Assembly (NCBI GenBank): GCA_015501075.1
Contig: JADNYJ010000023.1
Span: 1 to 64,000, forward strand
Direction: 5' to 3'
DNA: 64,000 nucleotides
Source: Gymnopilus junonius
Taxonomy: Eukaryota; Basidiomycota; Agaricomycetes; Agaricales; Galerinaceae
A program made the translations under genes and the position numbers. A model generated the notes under the pieces. That model saw only the letters and a list, made by a program, of their open reading frames with translations, did no database searches and was not told where the DNA came from. This document shows, in pieces, positions 35,760 through 46,648 of the stretch (within the stretch, counting starts at the first letter, position 1; each line of letters begins with the position of its first letter).

Positions 35760-37398
35760 GGAGACCTAGAACGAAAGCATTCATCCACATCCTCCCCTAC
35801 GAATTGCTAATAATGGCAAAAACATACCGAAATGGGGATATCAAAGCTGTAGACGCTGCCAGTCCCAAGACATTGCGCTGGATTTTTGGATTTGGAAAGT
35901 TGCACGTTATGATGTACAGATGAGGCATTCAAAGTAAAAGTCGGTGAATCAATGAATCAACGCGTGTTATCCGAGATCATTTCGACAAAGAGGCCAAAGA
36001 CCACTCATAGATCTAGACTAGATTCCGTTACTTATGACACGACAAGTGAGCGGTTTGAGAAATTGTCGATGTCGTCCCGGCATTTAATGTCCTCGCGAGA
36101 GACGATAAAGAAGTCGAATTGGGCACAGAGTGTATTTAGTTCTTTTTCAGTAGATTTTTTCATCGCGATTCTAGCAATCCAGTCCGACTTGAATCCCAGC
36201 TCCCATCCCACTCCGACGAAAGCTTCTCGATGTACCGGAGTCAGAGCAAGGACTTCCGACAAGGAGAAGCGATCGCGGAGGCGATGGAAAGCAAGGCTTC
36301 CTTCAAAGTTTCATAAGTAACACTGGAGGCGCAGCTTTGTGGTCGATGGTCGTAGTCTGGAAGTTGAATACGGCCGAAAACACATCGTGAGCGGCGAATC
36401 CAACATGGTTGATTGCTTCTTCCAGAAGATAGTCAATGGCTTCCTTGGCAGAAGGCGCTACTTTTTTCTTCTTCAAATCCTTGAGAAGCTCACGGGCACC
36501 CAGGTACCGAACTAATGGATGAATCCGGTACTCAGAGGTAGATGGATAGACTTTGCAAAGCGCTTCCACAGAGGTTGTACCGTTTCTGAATAGGCAGCCT
36601 ATACGGGTTCGCACTCAGATGTTTGGAAAAAAAAAGGAAATTGGTAAAGTATAAGATGTACGCACCTTTGCACAAGCTCATCGCGTGTCCATAATGGTAA
36701 GCCCGTACGCAGAGGCTGCTGTTCCTCATACCAAGTTTTGTAAGATGATCTATCTAGTGAAGTTGTCTGCACCGGTGAACACGGATATCTGACGAGAAAT
36801 TCCTTGGGCCTGTATTTGATATCCAACAACGACCAAAGAAACGCCGGTACTGAGGATGTCTTTGGTGAGGGAAGAGATCGCGGCGAAAGTATGTCATCAT
36901 ACTTAATGGCGTAGGCTTTACTGCCGAAGAAGAGGATTGGATCTCGGTCGCCCATATGAAACAGAACGACGTGTTTGTATTGCAGATGGCGGACAAGGAG
37001 ACAATACTGGAAAAAAGTCTTGCCTTTATTCACAATTTATCAATCATTATATTCTAGTAATAAAGAACAAACGCACCAATGCCAGGTTGACCAGTCACAA
37101 TAGATCCAAGTAACCCATCTAAGCTAATTGCTTGTGCCCAGATGTGGTCCACATAAGATTTGCGCCGAGAATTGACGGTAGAGGGGTCTCATGCTCGAAA
37201 AAACAGGTATTTCGCTTGGGTATTCAAGTCGTCCAGCGGGACATCTTTGCTTCCATACCAATGGGTGCTGAAAGCTTGCCAATCGCGATCAGGCATCTAT
37301 ATAGCTTGAGCGTAGTTGGGCCATTTCCAGCTATTAAGGTCTAGGATGATTACGGTCAGATAATGGACGAGCTCATCATTGGGTTCGCTCACTGGCAT
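35760..37398 (-). pseudogene. Crinkler/RHS-like P-loop NTPase, truncated copy 1
   Basis: This is closely similar to the gene at 40.1-42.1 kb. From the ATG at 37398 the N terminus reads ELVHYLTVIILDLNSWKW and meets a TAG near 37296 where copy 2 has Trp. The Walker A motif GQPGIG/KT spans an intron as in copy 2. FHMGDRDPILFFGSK, LPLWTRDELVQRCVHLILYQ, CKVYPSTSEYRI and FKSDWIARIAMKK follow in different frames. The C-terminal nuclease-like domain of copy 2 has been removed by a deletion near 35855-35870, leaving only a short trace of the last exon. Even with every frame repaired it would be an NTPase without its effector end. Start-to-start distance to the divergent protease gene is 177 bases. Confidence 0.65.
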
Positions 37399-37575
37399 TT
37401 TCACGGGCACGTGGGACTAATCCACGATATTGCTTTACTACCTCTGACGATGTTTGCATCGGAAAGAATGTCTTTGGTAGCTCGAGGATACTAATAGATT
37501 TGTTTCAAGTGCACCCTACAGAGGCCTTCGGCTCGGGGATTTGCGTGCAAAACACGATTGAATGGGAGCCAGGAC

Positions 37576-39454
37576 ATGAAGGCAGCGGGTGTCCCTCTAA
37601 CAGTTACTATTCACGAGTCAGTCCTTGAGCTCTTTACTCTGCCTCTCCTAACCTTCTCGTTCCAGTGATTCCGCCAGACTTCCTTGACCTGTGTCTTAAT
37701 CCCCCGCCTAAGCGCGACACCACCGACTTTAACTACACCAATGACCCCGCAGACACCGCTCCTCCTTATTTGCACCAGGTCTCTGACGCCGAATACGAGG
37801 CCAGGTCTTACTACTACGGTCTTCCCTCCGTCCCCTACTCGGTCTTCCGTACGGGTGCCCCGTATATCATCCCCACCGGCCCCGAGGCTTACCGCACACC
37901 AAAGGAGACAAGGCCAGTCTTCGGCCACCCCATCGTAGACGCCTGGCTCGAACTGGGTCCACAGGTCCCCGACTACCTCGATTCCATCAACGTCATGTGG
38001 ACCACCATCGATGTCGTCCGCTTCGTCGAGGTCGAGTCGGCCTCCGTCCCCTGGTCCCCCGGGCCCCCCGTTCTCTGGATCGGCGTCAAGCCTGGGTCCC
38101 TTTCCCGCCAGGATGCCCAGGTCGCAGTTATTGGCTGCGAAGAACTCCTCAAGAAATTCGAGCTCACCGACGTCGAGATCGCCTTCCGCGAGTCGCTCTT
38201 CACCCGGTTGGCTCCCCCCAAACTCCTCAAGTACGTCTCCTCTCATAACGCCACCGCCCCTGTGCGTGGCCCTCTCACTCCCGCACTCGGTTTTCCTATC
38301 GCTGCCGATGCCACGCCTTCCACCGAGGGCACTGGAACGCTATACATCCGCGAAAGCAGCGACAGCACCAAGGTTTTCGTGCTTACGGCGCGGCACGTCC
38401 TATTACCGCGAAGACAAGTGCCCAACAAGCTGTATGATCGCAGGCTTATCAAGCGGTCTCGCGATGTCCTCCACCTGGGCCGCACAGCGTTCCAAAGCGT
38501 GCTCGACTCCATTATGAGGGAGATCAAGCATCATGTCTTTTATGTTAATCATTTGACCAAGCAGCTTGAGTATTTAGCAAAGAAGGAGGCCAATGCTAGC
38601 GAGAATGATGTCATCAAAATCAAGCAGCGCCGGACGGAGACCGAGCACCAATTGGAGAAGTCCAAGGAGGCGATTGAGCCTCTAAACGAGTTCCACACTG
38701 AGTTTACGAAGTACTGGAGCTCAGAGCGCCATCGCGTCCTAGGCCACATCGCCTACGCCCCTCCTATCTCTGCTGGTACCGGCACCGAACGTTTCACGGA
38801 GGACTGGGCTCTCATCGAGCTCGATGACGAGAAGATCGACTGGAGCGAATTCAAGGGCAATGTTATCGACCTAGGTACTTAACCTTTCTTCCATCCATCT
38901 CATCAAGGTCGTCTAATTACTATGTATCAATATCCAGGAACTGAACTTTCATTCATCGACTTCACCCAAAAAATCACGGCCGACTTCAAGGTGACCAACT
39001 TCTTCGAATACCCGCTTGACCGCTTCCTTCCCATCCACGGCATCGTCTCAGCCGACGAGCTGCGCCACCCAACAACGCTCGACGCAGAAGGCCAACCACA
39101 TCTCTTCGTCATCAAAAGCGGTTCCAGCACAGGCATAACCATCGGTCGGGCTAACGGCATCATGTCGTTCGTCAGGGAATACTTCCCAGACGGCACGCAC
39201 AGCGAGACGGCTATGGAGCTGGCGATCTGCCCTTACGGCCTCAAGCCGAGGATCGCCACTTTGCCGCCGCGGGTGATTCGGGCGCTCCTATCGTTGACCC
39301 TGTGGGGCGTCTAGTTGGTATGCTCACGGGCGGCTGCGCGTCGGATAAGAGGAGTTACAACATTGATATCACGTACGCGACGCCCTATTACTGGTTGGAA
39401 GAGCGTATCAAGAAGTGTTTCCCCGACACCTGCCTCTACGAGCCCAAGGCCTAG
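37576..39454 (+). CDS. Trypsin-like serine protease with coiled-coil insert
   Basis: A short first exon (MKAA) splices to a long second exon starting at 37665. The triad of the trypsin/chymotrypsin fold is visible: His in VLTARHVLLP, Asp in EDWALIELDD, and Ser in AAGDSGAPIVD. Between the His and Asp strands sits a charged helical insert (FYVNHLTKQLEYLAKKEAN through KSKEAIEPLNEF) that looks like a coiled coil. A region of about 200 residues precedes the catalytic domain (CLNPPPKRDTTDF, YYYGLPSVPYSVF) and matches nothing I know. There is no signal peptide, so the protein is probably intracellular. One intron lies near 38876-38935. The frame breaks near 39245, just before the Ser motif, where one missing G would restore it. 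The second exon is strikingly C-rich at third positions compared with its neighbours. Confidence 0.65.
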
Positions 39455-40116
39455 GCGTTCGCAACTTCGATTTAGAAGATATCGGTGGTTTCGAATTTAT
39501 CAAAGTTATATGTACTACGTTCAAGTTCAGCAGCCTGCGTAAATCGTGTCCGTCTCTGGGGCACACCATATCATCACATTCACCTTCTGTCATCCAATGA
39601 AATAAGTGATCGGTTTATCGTTTCAGAGCCTTTGTCTTTCGAATGAAGTCGACTGTGAATAGAATTAGCCTCACGTTCATGTTATTATTGCTATTGTTTT
39701 TGTTATTCTTACACCTCGTGGATCAGACTCAAGTATGCATTTTCATATTGGATCTACTGTACTTTGTTTTCGACCAATTTTCGACTGCCGCATCCTTATC
39801 TATTGTAATAGAGGTTATTTGCAAATTCCGTTCAAACGAAAAGTGGAGCCTACCGGGTCTCTGATTGGCTGAAGGCTCCACTTTTTGCCTCATGAGGGCA
39901 TATTTTTCGTTCATTCAAAGTTGCAAAAATAACCTCTAATCACTGTTCATCCAAATCGAAATATCTCTGCAATCTCATTGGTTCCAAAATTTGAAGCCAG
40001 TTACCGCCGACCTCGTTTCACCTCACGAGGTGAACTTCGACCCACTTCGTTCTCGTCGAGGTAGGTCGAGGTGTCACTCCGCCTCGCTTCGCCTCGCTCC
40101 GGGGGCAGCATCATCG
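39455..40116. other. Spacer between the two NTPase-protease units
   Basis: After the shared 3' tail of unit 1 the spacer holds a small foldback element (39811-39936) and a CCTCG-rich patch (about 40005-40105) with a perfect TTCACCTC/GAGGTGAA inverted repeat. No gene is seen. Confidence 0.5.
39811..39936. mobile_element. MITE-like foldback element with TA flanks
   Basis: The 126-base element starts GAGGTTATTTGCAA and ends TTGCAAAAATAACCTC, which are inverted repeats of each other apart from two extra bases. Internally AAAAGTGGAGCCT pairs perfectly with AGGCTCCACTTTT, so nearly the whole element can fold into a hairpin. TA dinucleotides flank both ends (39809-39810 and 39937-39938), as expected for a Tc1/mariner-type target duplication. 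It encodes nothing. The TA flanks are short enough to arise by chance; the nested inverted repeats are the stronger evidence. Confidence 0.7.
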
Positions 40117-40124
40117 CCAGAGAC

Positions 40125-42142
40125 CTAGAACAAAACATTTATAAACCCTGCATAAGCATTTCTGACGATGGCAGGACACACTGAAATGGGGATTTCAAAA
40201 CTGTAGATGACGCCACGGTGGTCATATCTACCAGAGTTCTTGTTCCATCCTTGCGGAAAGTGCCATTGTTTTCGGACATTCCCTTTCGGAGTAACGAAAA
40301 GGTAGCGAACTTGCACGCGTGGCCTTGAGCTAGTTTGGCCAGTCTCCACCTTTGCAGTCTTCTTCGGGGGTGGTACTTCAGCAAGATGTTTCTTCAATAT
40401 AGCAAGAATCTTGCGAATCTTGACATATCCCAATGCTGAGCCTCCATGCAATCGTGACGTGGACATCTGGAGGACCCACAAAACTGCGGACTTCTTCGAA
40501 TAGTTAAAGTCGATGGTAAAAGCATCGAACAACGGAAGGTCGGGTCCACAGGTACATAGTACACATTATCTCTCAGACCTGCTGAAATATCAGCGACGTC
40601 CTCAAATTCGAAGACCTCGCGTTGAACTTTAGCAAATTGCACATCGTGAACGACAGATGAAGTATTCAAAGTAAAAGTCGGTGAATCAGTGTTGTTATCA
40701 GAGATCATTTCGTTAAGGGGCCAATGTCCGTCCACAGTGTCCATTATGACACGATGAGCAAGTGGTTCGAGGAATTGTCCCGCTATTGAATGCCCTTGCG
40801 GTATACGATAAAGAAGTCGTACTTGGTCGCGCAGTGCATTGGGTTCTTTTTCAGCCAATTTCTTCACCAGAACTCTAGCAATCCAGTCCGATTTAAAACC
40901 CACATCCCATCCAACCCTGACATATGGTTCATGATGTATCGGGGAAATAGCAAGGATCTTGTGAGATATATCCGGCACAGAGAATTGACCTGCGACGGCA
41001 ATCAAGGCTTCTTTCAAAGTTTCATAACGAAGACGGGAGGCCGCTGCTTTGTGCTCGCTGATCGTAGATTGGAAGTCGAAAACCGCCGAGAACACATCGC
41101 GAGCGGCGAATCCAACATGATCGATTGCTTCTTCCAGAAGATAGTCGAGGGCTTCCTTGGCAGAAGGAACTACCTCCTCTTCTTCTTCAAATCCCTTGAG
41201 AAGTGCACGAGCACCCGGGAACCGATCCAATGGATCAATCCTATACTCAGAGGTAGATGGATAGACTTTGCAAAGCGCTTTCCACAGACGGCTGTACCAT
41301 TCCTGTAGAGCCAACCTATACGGTTTTGCACTCAGATGCGAAAAAAAGGGATATTGGAAAAGTATAAGATGTACACACCCTTGCGCCAGCTCATCGCGGG
41401 TCCATAATGGTAAGCCGGTAACCAAAGGCCGCTTGTTCTTATACCAAATTTTGTAGCGGGATGTATCTGGTGGGGTTGTCTGCACAGGTGAACACGGATA
41501 TGCAACGAGAAAATCCTTGGGCTCGTGTTTGTCTTTGATGTCCAACAACGACCAAAGAAACACCGGTACCGAGGATGCCTTTGGTGAGGGAAGATGTTTC
41601 TCTGATCTTATGTCATCAAACTTCGCGGTGTAGACTTTACTGCCAAAGAAGAGGACCGGATCTTGGTCGCCCATATGAAATAGAACGACTTGTTTGTACT
41701 GCAGAAGCCGGACAAGGAGGTAGTACTGGAAAAAAGTCTTGCCTTTATCACAGTTTATCAATGATTATATTCTAGTAAAGGCAATAAAGAACGAACGCAC
41801 CAATGCCGGGTTGCCCAGTCACGATAGATCCAAGTAACCCATCGGATCCAATCGCTTGTGCCCAGATGTGGTCAAATGTCTCCATATAAGACTTGCGCAC
41901 AAGAATTGACGGTAGAGGGGTCGTATCGCTCGAAAAAGACAGGTGTTTGACTTCGGTATCCAAGTCGTCCAGCGCGACATCCATCTTTCCATACCACTGA
42001 GTTCCGAAAGCTTCCCAATCGGGAGTAGGCGTCCATATGGCTTGAGCATTGTCATCCATTCCCAGTTATTAAGATCTAGGACGATTACAGTCAGATCATG
42101 GACGACGATCACAAGCTCATCTTTGGGTTTGCTCACCAGCAT
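40125..42142 (-). CDS. Crinkler/RHS-like P-loop NTPase with nuclease-like end
   Basis: The N terminus from 42142 reads VHDLTVIVLDLNNWEW. Then come SILVRKSYMETFDHIW and the Walker A motif GQPGIGKT, split by an intron at about 41740-41800, followed by FFQYYLLVRLLQYKQVV. The middle carries LPLWTRDELAQGCVHLI, a STAND-like helical region (EALDYLLEEAIDHVGFAARD) and GFKSDWIARVLVKKL. The C terminus has FDAFTIDFNY, then SAVLWVLQMSTS and HGGSALGYVKI, a pattern like the Asp ... Gln core of the PD-(D/E)XK fold seen in Crinkler and RHS effectors. This layout is the NTPase-nuclease arrangement known for those eukaryotic effector families. Two one-base losses break the frame as written: one after NNWEW near 42050, and one at a GG run at 40534 that should probably be GGG. 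Function as an effector or selfish toxin is inference. Confidence 0.6.
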
Positions 42143-42384
42143 TTTCACGGGCACGTGGGACTAATCCACGATATTGCTTTACTTCTTCTGATTCCCAAGG
42201 CTTGTACACAGAGGACGTTTGCATCGGAAAGAAGGTCTTTGGTAGCTCGCAGGGCCGTCGTCTCACTTTACGCACATTTATTTGCTTGTGGGGCGGACAG
42301 ACAAGACAAGTTACCAGGTTAACATGGATGTCTAACGTCGCCAAGCTCCCGGAAATATCTCACATAACACACCGGCCGCCCTAC

Positions 42385-42583
42385 TTTGCCGCCGCGGGTG
42401 ATTCGGGCGCTCCTATCGTTGACCATGTAGGGCGTCTAGTAGGTATGCTCACCGGCGGGTGCGCGTCGGATAAGAGGAGTTACGACGTTGATCTCACGTA
42501 TGCGACGCCGTATTATTAGTTGGAAGAGCGTATTAGAAGTGTTTCCCTGACGCATGCCTCTATGAGCCCAAAACGTAGGCGAT
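42385..42583 (+). pseudogene. Trypsin-like protease, C-terminal remnant in unit 2
   Basis: Only the end of the protease survives: AAGDSGAPIVDHVGRLVGML, CASDKRSYDVDLTYATPYY, then a TAG where the gene at 37.6 kb has Trp, and then an out-of-frame copy of the last residues. The part carrying His and Asp is missing, so it cannot be active. Confidence 0.8.
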
Positions 42584-42895
42584 CGCGACTTCCGACTTTG
42601 GTTTGGAAGATGGTGGTGGTTTCGAGGTTATCAACTGTGCGCAATTATAATGCATTCCCATTCGGCAGTGAAGCCGAGTCACGTGCTCCTAACTACTTCG
42701 GCCCAACATCCGAAACGGCCAGGTCTGTTCTTCTCCTACTATCATGTAAAAGTTCTCTATGTGTGGACAACCGTCATGTTCAGCGGTTTGCGTGAATTAT
42801 GAGTTGGTCTCTGGGGGGCACGCTACACCCCATTGCCCTCCATCCGTTTGTTCGGAGAAATAAGTGATCGGTTTATCGTTTCAGAACCTCAGCCC

Positions 42896-43921
42896 ATCTA
42901 TCGTGTTATTATTATTATTACTATCATTATTTTAGAACGCGTTTTCATCTTGGAGTAATTTCGCATATGTTTCCGCGTATGTTTTCTATTTTGTATCAGA
43001 AGCCGCTGCGTGCTACATAGTAGTGGTCAGTCCCAAGTTCTTGAACCTGGTGTTTGGCTGGATGCAAAAGGTTCATGGATTTTACCAAAGAACCATCCTG
43101 CAATCCGTTCAAACCTGAATGACTGAACCGAGGCAGCAGGTTGAAGACCGACGTTTCTTTTCTGAGTGAGGGTAGAATCTGAAGTAAAGCTGGAATACAA
43201 TTCTGGAAGCGTTTGTCAACCACATCATCGACTTTGCAAGCTCCATTCGAAGCTCAGGCCACGGCACTGCAGGAGATGTGATCATCCTAGCCTCACTACG
43301 TAGCGTAAGTGATATGTGAACAGAAAAGGCGTTGAAGAACCAAAGGACCGTATGCTAACGGGTTCGGAGTAAGTAAAGATGGAAGCTAACGAGACCTTCC
43401 ATGTCATCACATACCACATGTAAAGGGATAAGACAGCGTGCCTTCGACATGGAGTTCATACATAACTCATATAGAAGGCTTTCAAGTTCCCGAGATGCGA
43501 AATGCAATTTAATGAAAGGTGATCGTCAGCAGCGACGAAGTTATCGCCACCCCTGATTTGCGGAGGACCCTAGGCCAAGCAACGTGCATGGGCAGGGGTA
43601 CAAATTGGAAAGATAGACTGACAAGCCGGTACACAAAGTGGCCCTGGCATCCCGGATCCACTGCGGAGTTCAACCTGCAAGCTTAAGCCTCTTTTCTAGC
43701 GATCCGAGGTCGGAAACATGTCCAGAGAGGTCAGCCGAGTACGGTAGAGAAACAACAAGGGAAATGGATTAGGAGGGAGAAAGGGTAAGTAAGAGAAAAA
43801 GATACAGAAAAGCCCCTATACCAAAAGAAGAATGGGAAAGAGGAGTATAGGACTCAATATACGAGCATAATCGCGGCGCTACGGCCATCAACGTCTCATC
43901 CACCCAGCCACCCCATCTGCA
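42896..43921. other. Spacer between unit 2 and RAD6
   Basis: A (TTA)n-like run lies at about 42903-42936. A minus-strand open stretch at 42996-43223 (QNCIPALLQILPSLRKETS) and neighbouring pieces up to about 43530 look protein-like but do not join into a gene I recognise. 43740-43850 is purine-rich. Confidence 0.35.
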
Positions 43922-44610
43922 CTACACCATAGTCTCGTCCGCATGAGTGTTCACCACAGGCGGACGAACACCCTCCACATCCCCGTTCTCACCCGCACCA
44001 TCACCACTCGAAGAACCCAACTCCATCGTCTCCTCAGGGTCTAACCAGCTCTCCTCCACCGTGGCCTTCACCCTGCGCACATACTCCTTCATATTCTCCC
44101 TGTACAGCTGCGCCGCCTCGGCGTTCGCAGGGCTGTTCGGGTTGGGGTCGTGTAGTAGACTTTGTATGCTCGTCAGGATGGCGGCGACGTCGTAGGTGGG
44201 TGACCAGCGGTTTTGGAGGATGTCCAGGCAGAGCTCGCCGTTGGCGTATACGTTGGGATGAAACATCCGCGAGAGGAACTTTACGGTTGGGGGTTTGTTG
44301 GGGTAGGATTCGTCGAATTGGAGGAGGAGCTTGAAGTGCCATCTTCAAACGGTGTATCGCCTGATGGGGTCAAGTCAGAATGGCAATGAAATAAAAGAGG
44401 GATGATGGACAATTACCTGGTCCGAAGATAACGGCGTTCCATAACATAATGTTATCGGGGAGAGGGCTGCCCGAAATCCCGCCTGGAGGATCAGAGGAGA
44501 GCCTCTTGAAATCACGAATCAGGCGTTTTCTGCAGTTGGTAGACTATGTGAACGAAGTACAGGTTAGCGTCGCCCAATCACCACTCGAGGTAAAGAAGCA
44601 AACTCACCAT
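43922..44610 (-). CDS. RAD6: E2 ubiquitin-conjugating enzyme RAD6/UBC2
   Basis: RAD6 attaches ubiquitin to histone H2B and PCNA with partner E3s (Bre1, Rad18, Ubr1), acting in transcription and DNA-damage tolerance. The first exon is only the ATG (44608-44610). The second starts [19 protein letters not shown]. The third begins with GDTPFEDGT, and [18 protein letters not shown] with the catalytic Cys follows. [19 protein letters not shown] and [20 protein letters not shown] are near-invariant family blocks. After the E2 fold comes an acidic tail of about 35 residues ([14 protein letters not shown]), as in yeast Rad6. The frame is broken at 44333-44335: the expected Phe-Lys-Leu after DGT needs one more A in an AA run on the plus strand. 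Because RAD6 is a conserved single-copy gene, this is most simply a sequence error. Confidence 0.93.
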
Positions 44611-45180
44611 GTCTCAATTCCTAGGGTAGTAAATTTCGCTGGCGTTACAGTGTCGTGCGCTCTTCCAAAACTGGTGGAGCGTAGTCGGTATTTAAATATC
44701 CCAAAATCGTATTCGGTGCAGAGGGTCGCTCAGTCGCTGCAGCGAGTCGTGTGATGAGAAAGAGGCAAGAATTTGATTTGTCCTTGGGTTCCCGTTAGAC
44801 AAAGGTAAAGAAGGGAAGAAAACTGTTTGTTGGATGCTGGATATACAAATGCTGAGATAGTGTCTTGGTATGCAGAGGCTTGAGAGATTGCAGAGAAAGA
44901 AAAGAGGAGGAGATGATAAGAGCCAATGAACGAGATGTGAATTAATCAGACAGCAGACAAGGGTCTCGCCTCGAGGCGCCTGTGAGGAAGGCACTAGAAT
45001 CAAATAGTACCAAATAACGCAATCAACCTTGGACCTAAGCTAGTATGATCTCTTGCGTCTATGAAAGTTTTGCCTGGCTTCTCTGACGACAATATTAGAC
45101 TCCACATTCGCCTTCTTGCTCCTCCTCAGTTTCGCCGCTTGCAGCAGATTCTTTTTTTCTGAGATAAACAAAACCTGACC
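44611..45180. promoter_or_regulatory. Divergent promoter region, RAD6 and HNH gene
   Basis: 570 bases separate the two start codons. No gene is recognised in between, and no individual element could be assigned. Confidence 0.4.
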
Positions 45181-46648
45181 ATGTCTACCGTTCGAGAATA
45201 TTCCGGACCAGCTAGCGCTCGAATCTCAACTACATCCCCTTATATCAGAGTCAAGGCAATCCCAGGTCTTAATCTGCCGGCTCTTCACCGCGTCCACTCT
45301 GCAGGTGCAGCATCTGTATCCTCAACAAACCTTAGTTGCACTCCCTCCGAAAAGGAAGAACACCAACACATTCCCCCGGAAGAGCCATGCTTCATTACAA
45401 AGAGGCCTGGCTACGGTCTCCAGAAAACTCATTTGGTCAATGCTGTGAGGAAAAGACCAACTGACAAGGAGGCAATCGTGCGTTTTTACGTCAGAATCAT
45501 TAGGATTTTGTCTGACCATCGACTAGCAAGCTTTCCTTGGCTCTTTGAGTGTCGTTGAACTTGGATTCAACTTGAACTCTGCGAGCAACCTGGTACCTTG
45601 TACGTCTATTCGATTTCTTCTCAGCCTAACATTTACGAAGATTTTTTGCAGTGGATCGGGAGTTGCACGACGTTCTTGATAAACTTGGTTTTTTTGCTGT
45701 CACCTGTGCAAAGCCCACACTGAAGGCCATCCTTACCCTACTTCAACAGCAAAATCAAATCTTCGACGGCCGTGAATACCGCAAATACCCTAGATTCTTT
45801 GACGTGAGCTTTATATCCCTAGTTCTGACACATATACTCACATATTTTTGTTTCCAGCTCGACAAGGAACCATTCTCGACTGCACAGTACGAGTTGGTGA
45901 TTCTGCATCCAGACCACTTTCGTCCCTCCGGCAGCACATTGGCCATACATACTCCAAGTTCCAACCCGACGATGAGGGTCGGTTGGTTGGAAAGCTTTAC
46001 ACGATGGCTGAAGATGGGGCTTTGCGCCAAGGGCGAGCCAACAATACTCCGCGGTTCCCTGCCTTTCAACCCAGCTCGCGTGAAAAGCAGCATTATTGCG
46101 TGAACCCTTCCTCGTCATTATCAACGCCGATATAGCTTTCCGGCGATACAAGCGATCCTCATTTCCTGCTCTCTGCGCGGACTACCAGGAGCTTGTTGAT
46201 TTGACCATCGCCGTCGCAGACGAGATATACTATGCACCGGTTGTCGAAAAAGCTATGCGAACAGCTTTCGGTTCAAAGGGTCTTTTGGAAACATCGGATA
46301 AGGACGAAACGCTCACCACGGAAGGACAACTTGAAGGCGGGAGGAAGAAATATACTGTTTCTGTGACCTCCAGGTTCGGCCCCGAGGTCAAAATTCCAGG
46401 CGCTGATGCATCCCAAGAGGAGATGAGTGATTACTGTCGCTATCTTTTATCAGGCCGAGGCAAGTTCACCATCCAGCTGGTCGTGCGATCGTTGATGTTT
46501 GATTCTAATATCCTGTTTAGATGAACCCCTTACCCGGAGAGACAAGGCCATCCTTAAGTCGACTGGCTTATATTCTGTCGAGAATAATGCAAATGAAGGC
46601 GGAGAAGATTACGATGCATTTGACAGTGATGAGTATGAAGAAGCATGA
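45181..46648 (+). CDS. HNH-nuclease-family protein
   Basis: The exon from the ATG at 45181 contains CFITKRPGYGLQKTHLV, where CxxT and HLV match the first His strand of fungal HNH nucleases (HNH_2 type). After an intron the pattern continues GFNLNSASNLVPLDREL and HDVLDKLGFFAVTC, giving the Asn and second His. Later exons carry FQPSSREKQHYCVNP, LVIINADIAFRR and EIYYAPVVEKAMRTAF, a conserved but unexplained C-terminal region. A last short exon, reached through a GC-donor intron near 46460-46521, gives an acidic end (DAFDSDEYEEA). The frame changes near 45965 and again at 46108, where TT should probably be TTT. Such stand-alone HNH genes are expanded in mushrooms; their targets are unknown. Confidence 0.65.

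Larger units (their letters stand above)
35758..39640. repeat. Direct segmental duplication, unit 1
   Basis: Unit 1 (NTPase gene on minus, protease gene on plus) matches unit 2 at about 40117-42895 in the same order and orientation. Shared landmarks are the GAGACCTAGAAC start, the NTPase exons, the intergenic CACGTGGGACTAATCCACG stretch, the GDSGAP protease end, and a shared 3' sequence reading AGTGATCGGTTTATCGTTTC. Unit 1 has lost the 3' part of the NTPase gene; unit 2 has lost most of the protease gene. Divergence is high enough that this is not recent. Confidence 0.8.
40117..42895. repeat. Direct segmental duplication, unit 2
   Basis: This is the second copy of the NTPase-protease unit (see 35758-39640). 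It keeps the complete NTPase/nuclease gene but retains only the final exon part of the protease, joined abruptly to the sequence upstream of the NTPase start. Confidence 0.8.

Noticed and set aside
37611..38246. A 211-codon minus-strand open frame with Asp- and Gly-rich product
   Set aside because: It is the shadow of the C-rich protease exon, which has the catalytic motifs.
44449..44754. Plus-strand open frame near the RAD6 start
   Set aside because: It is antisense to RAD6 exon 2 and its upstream region; no independent support.
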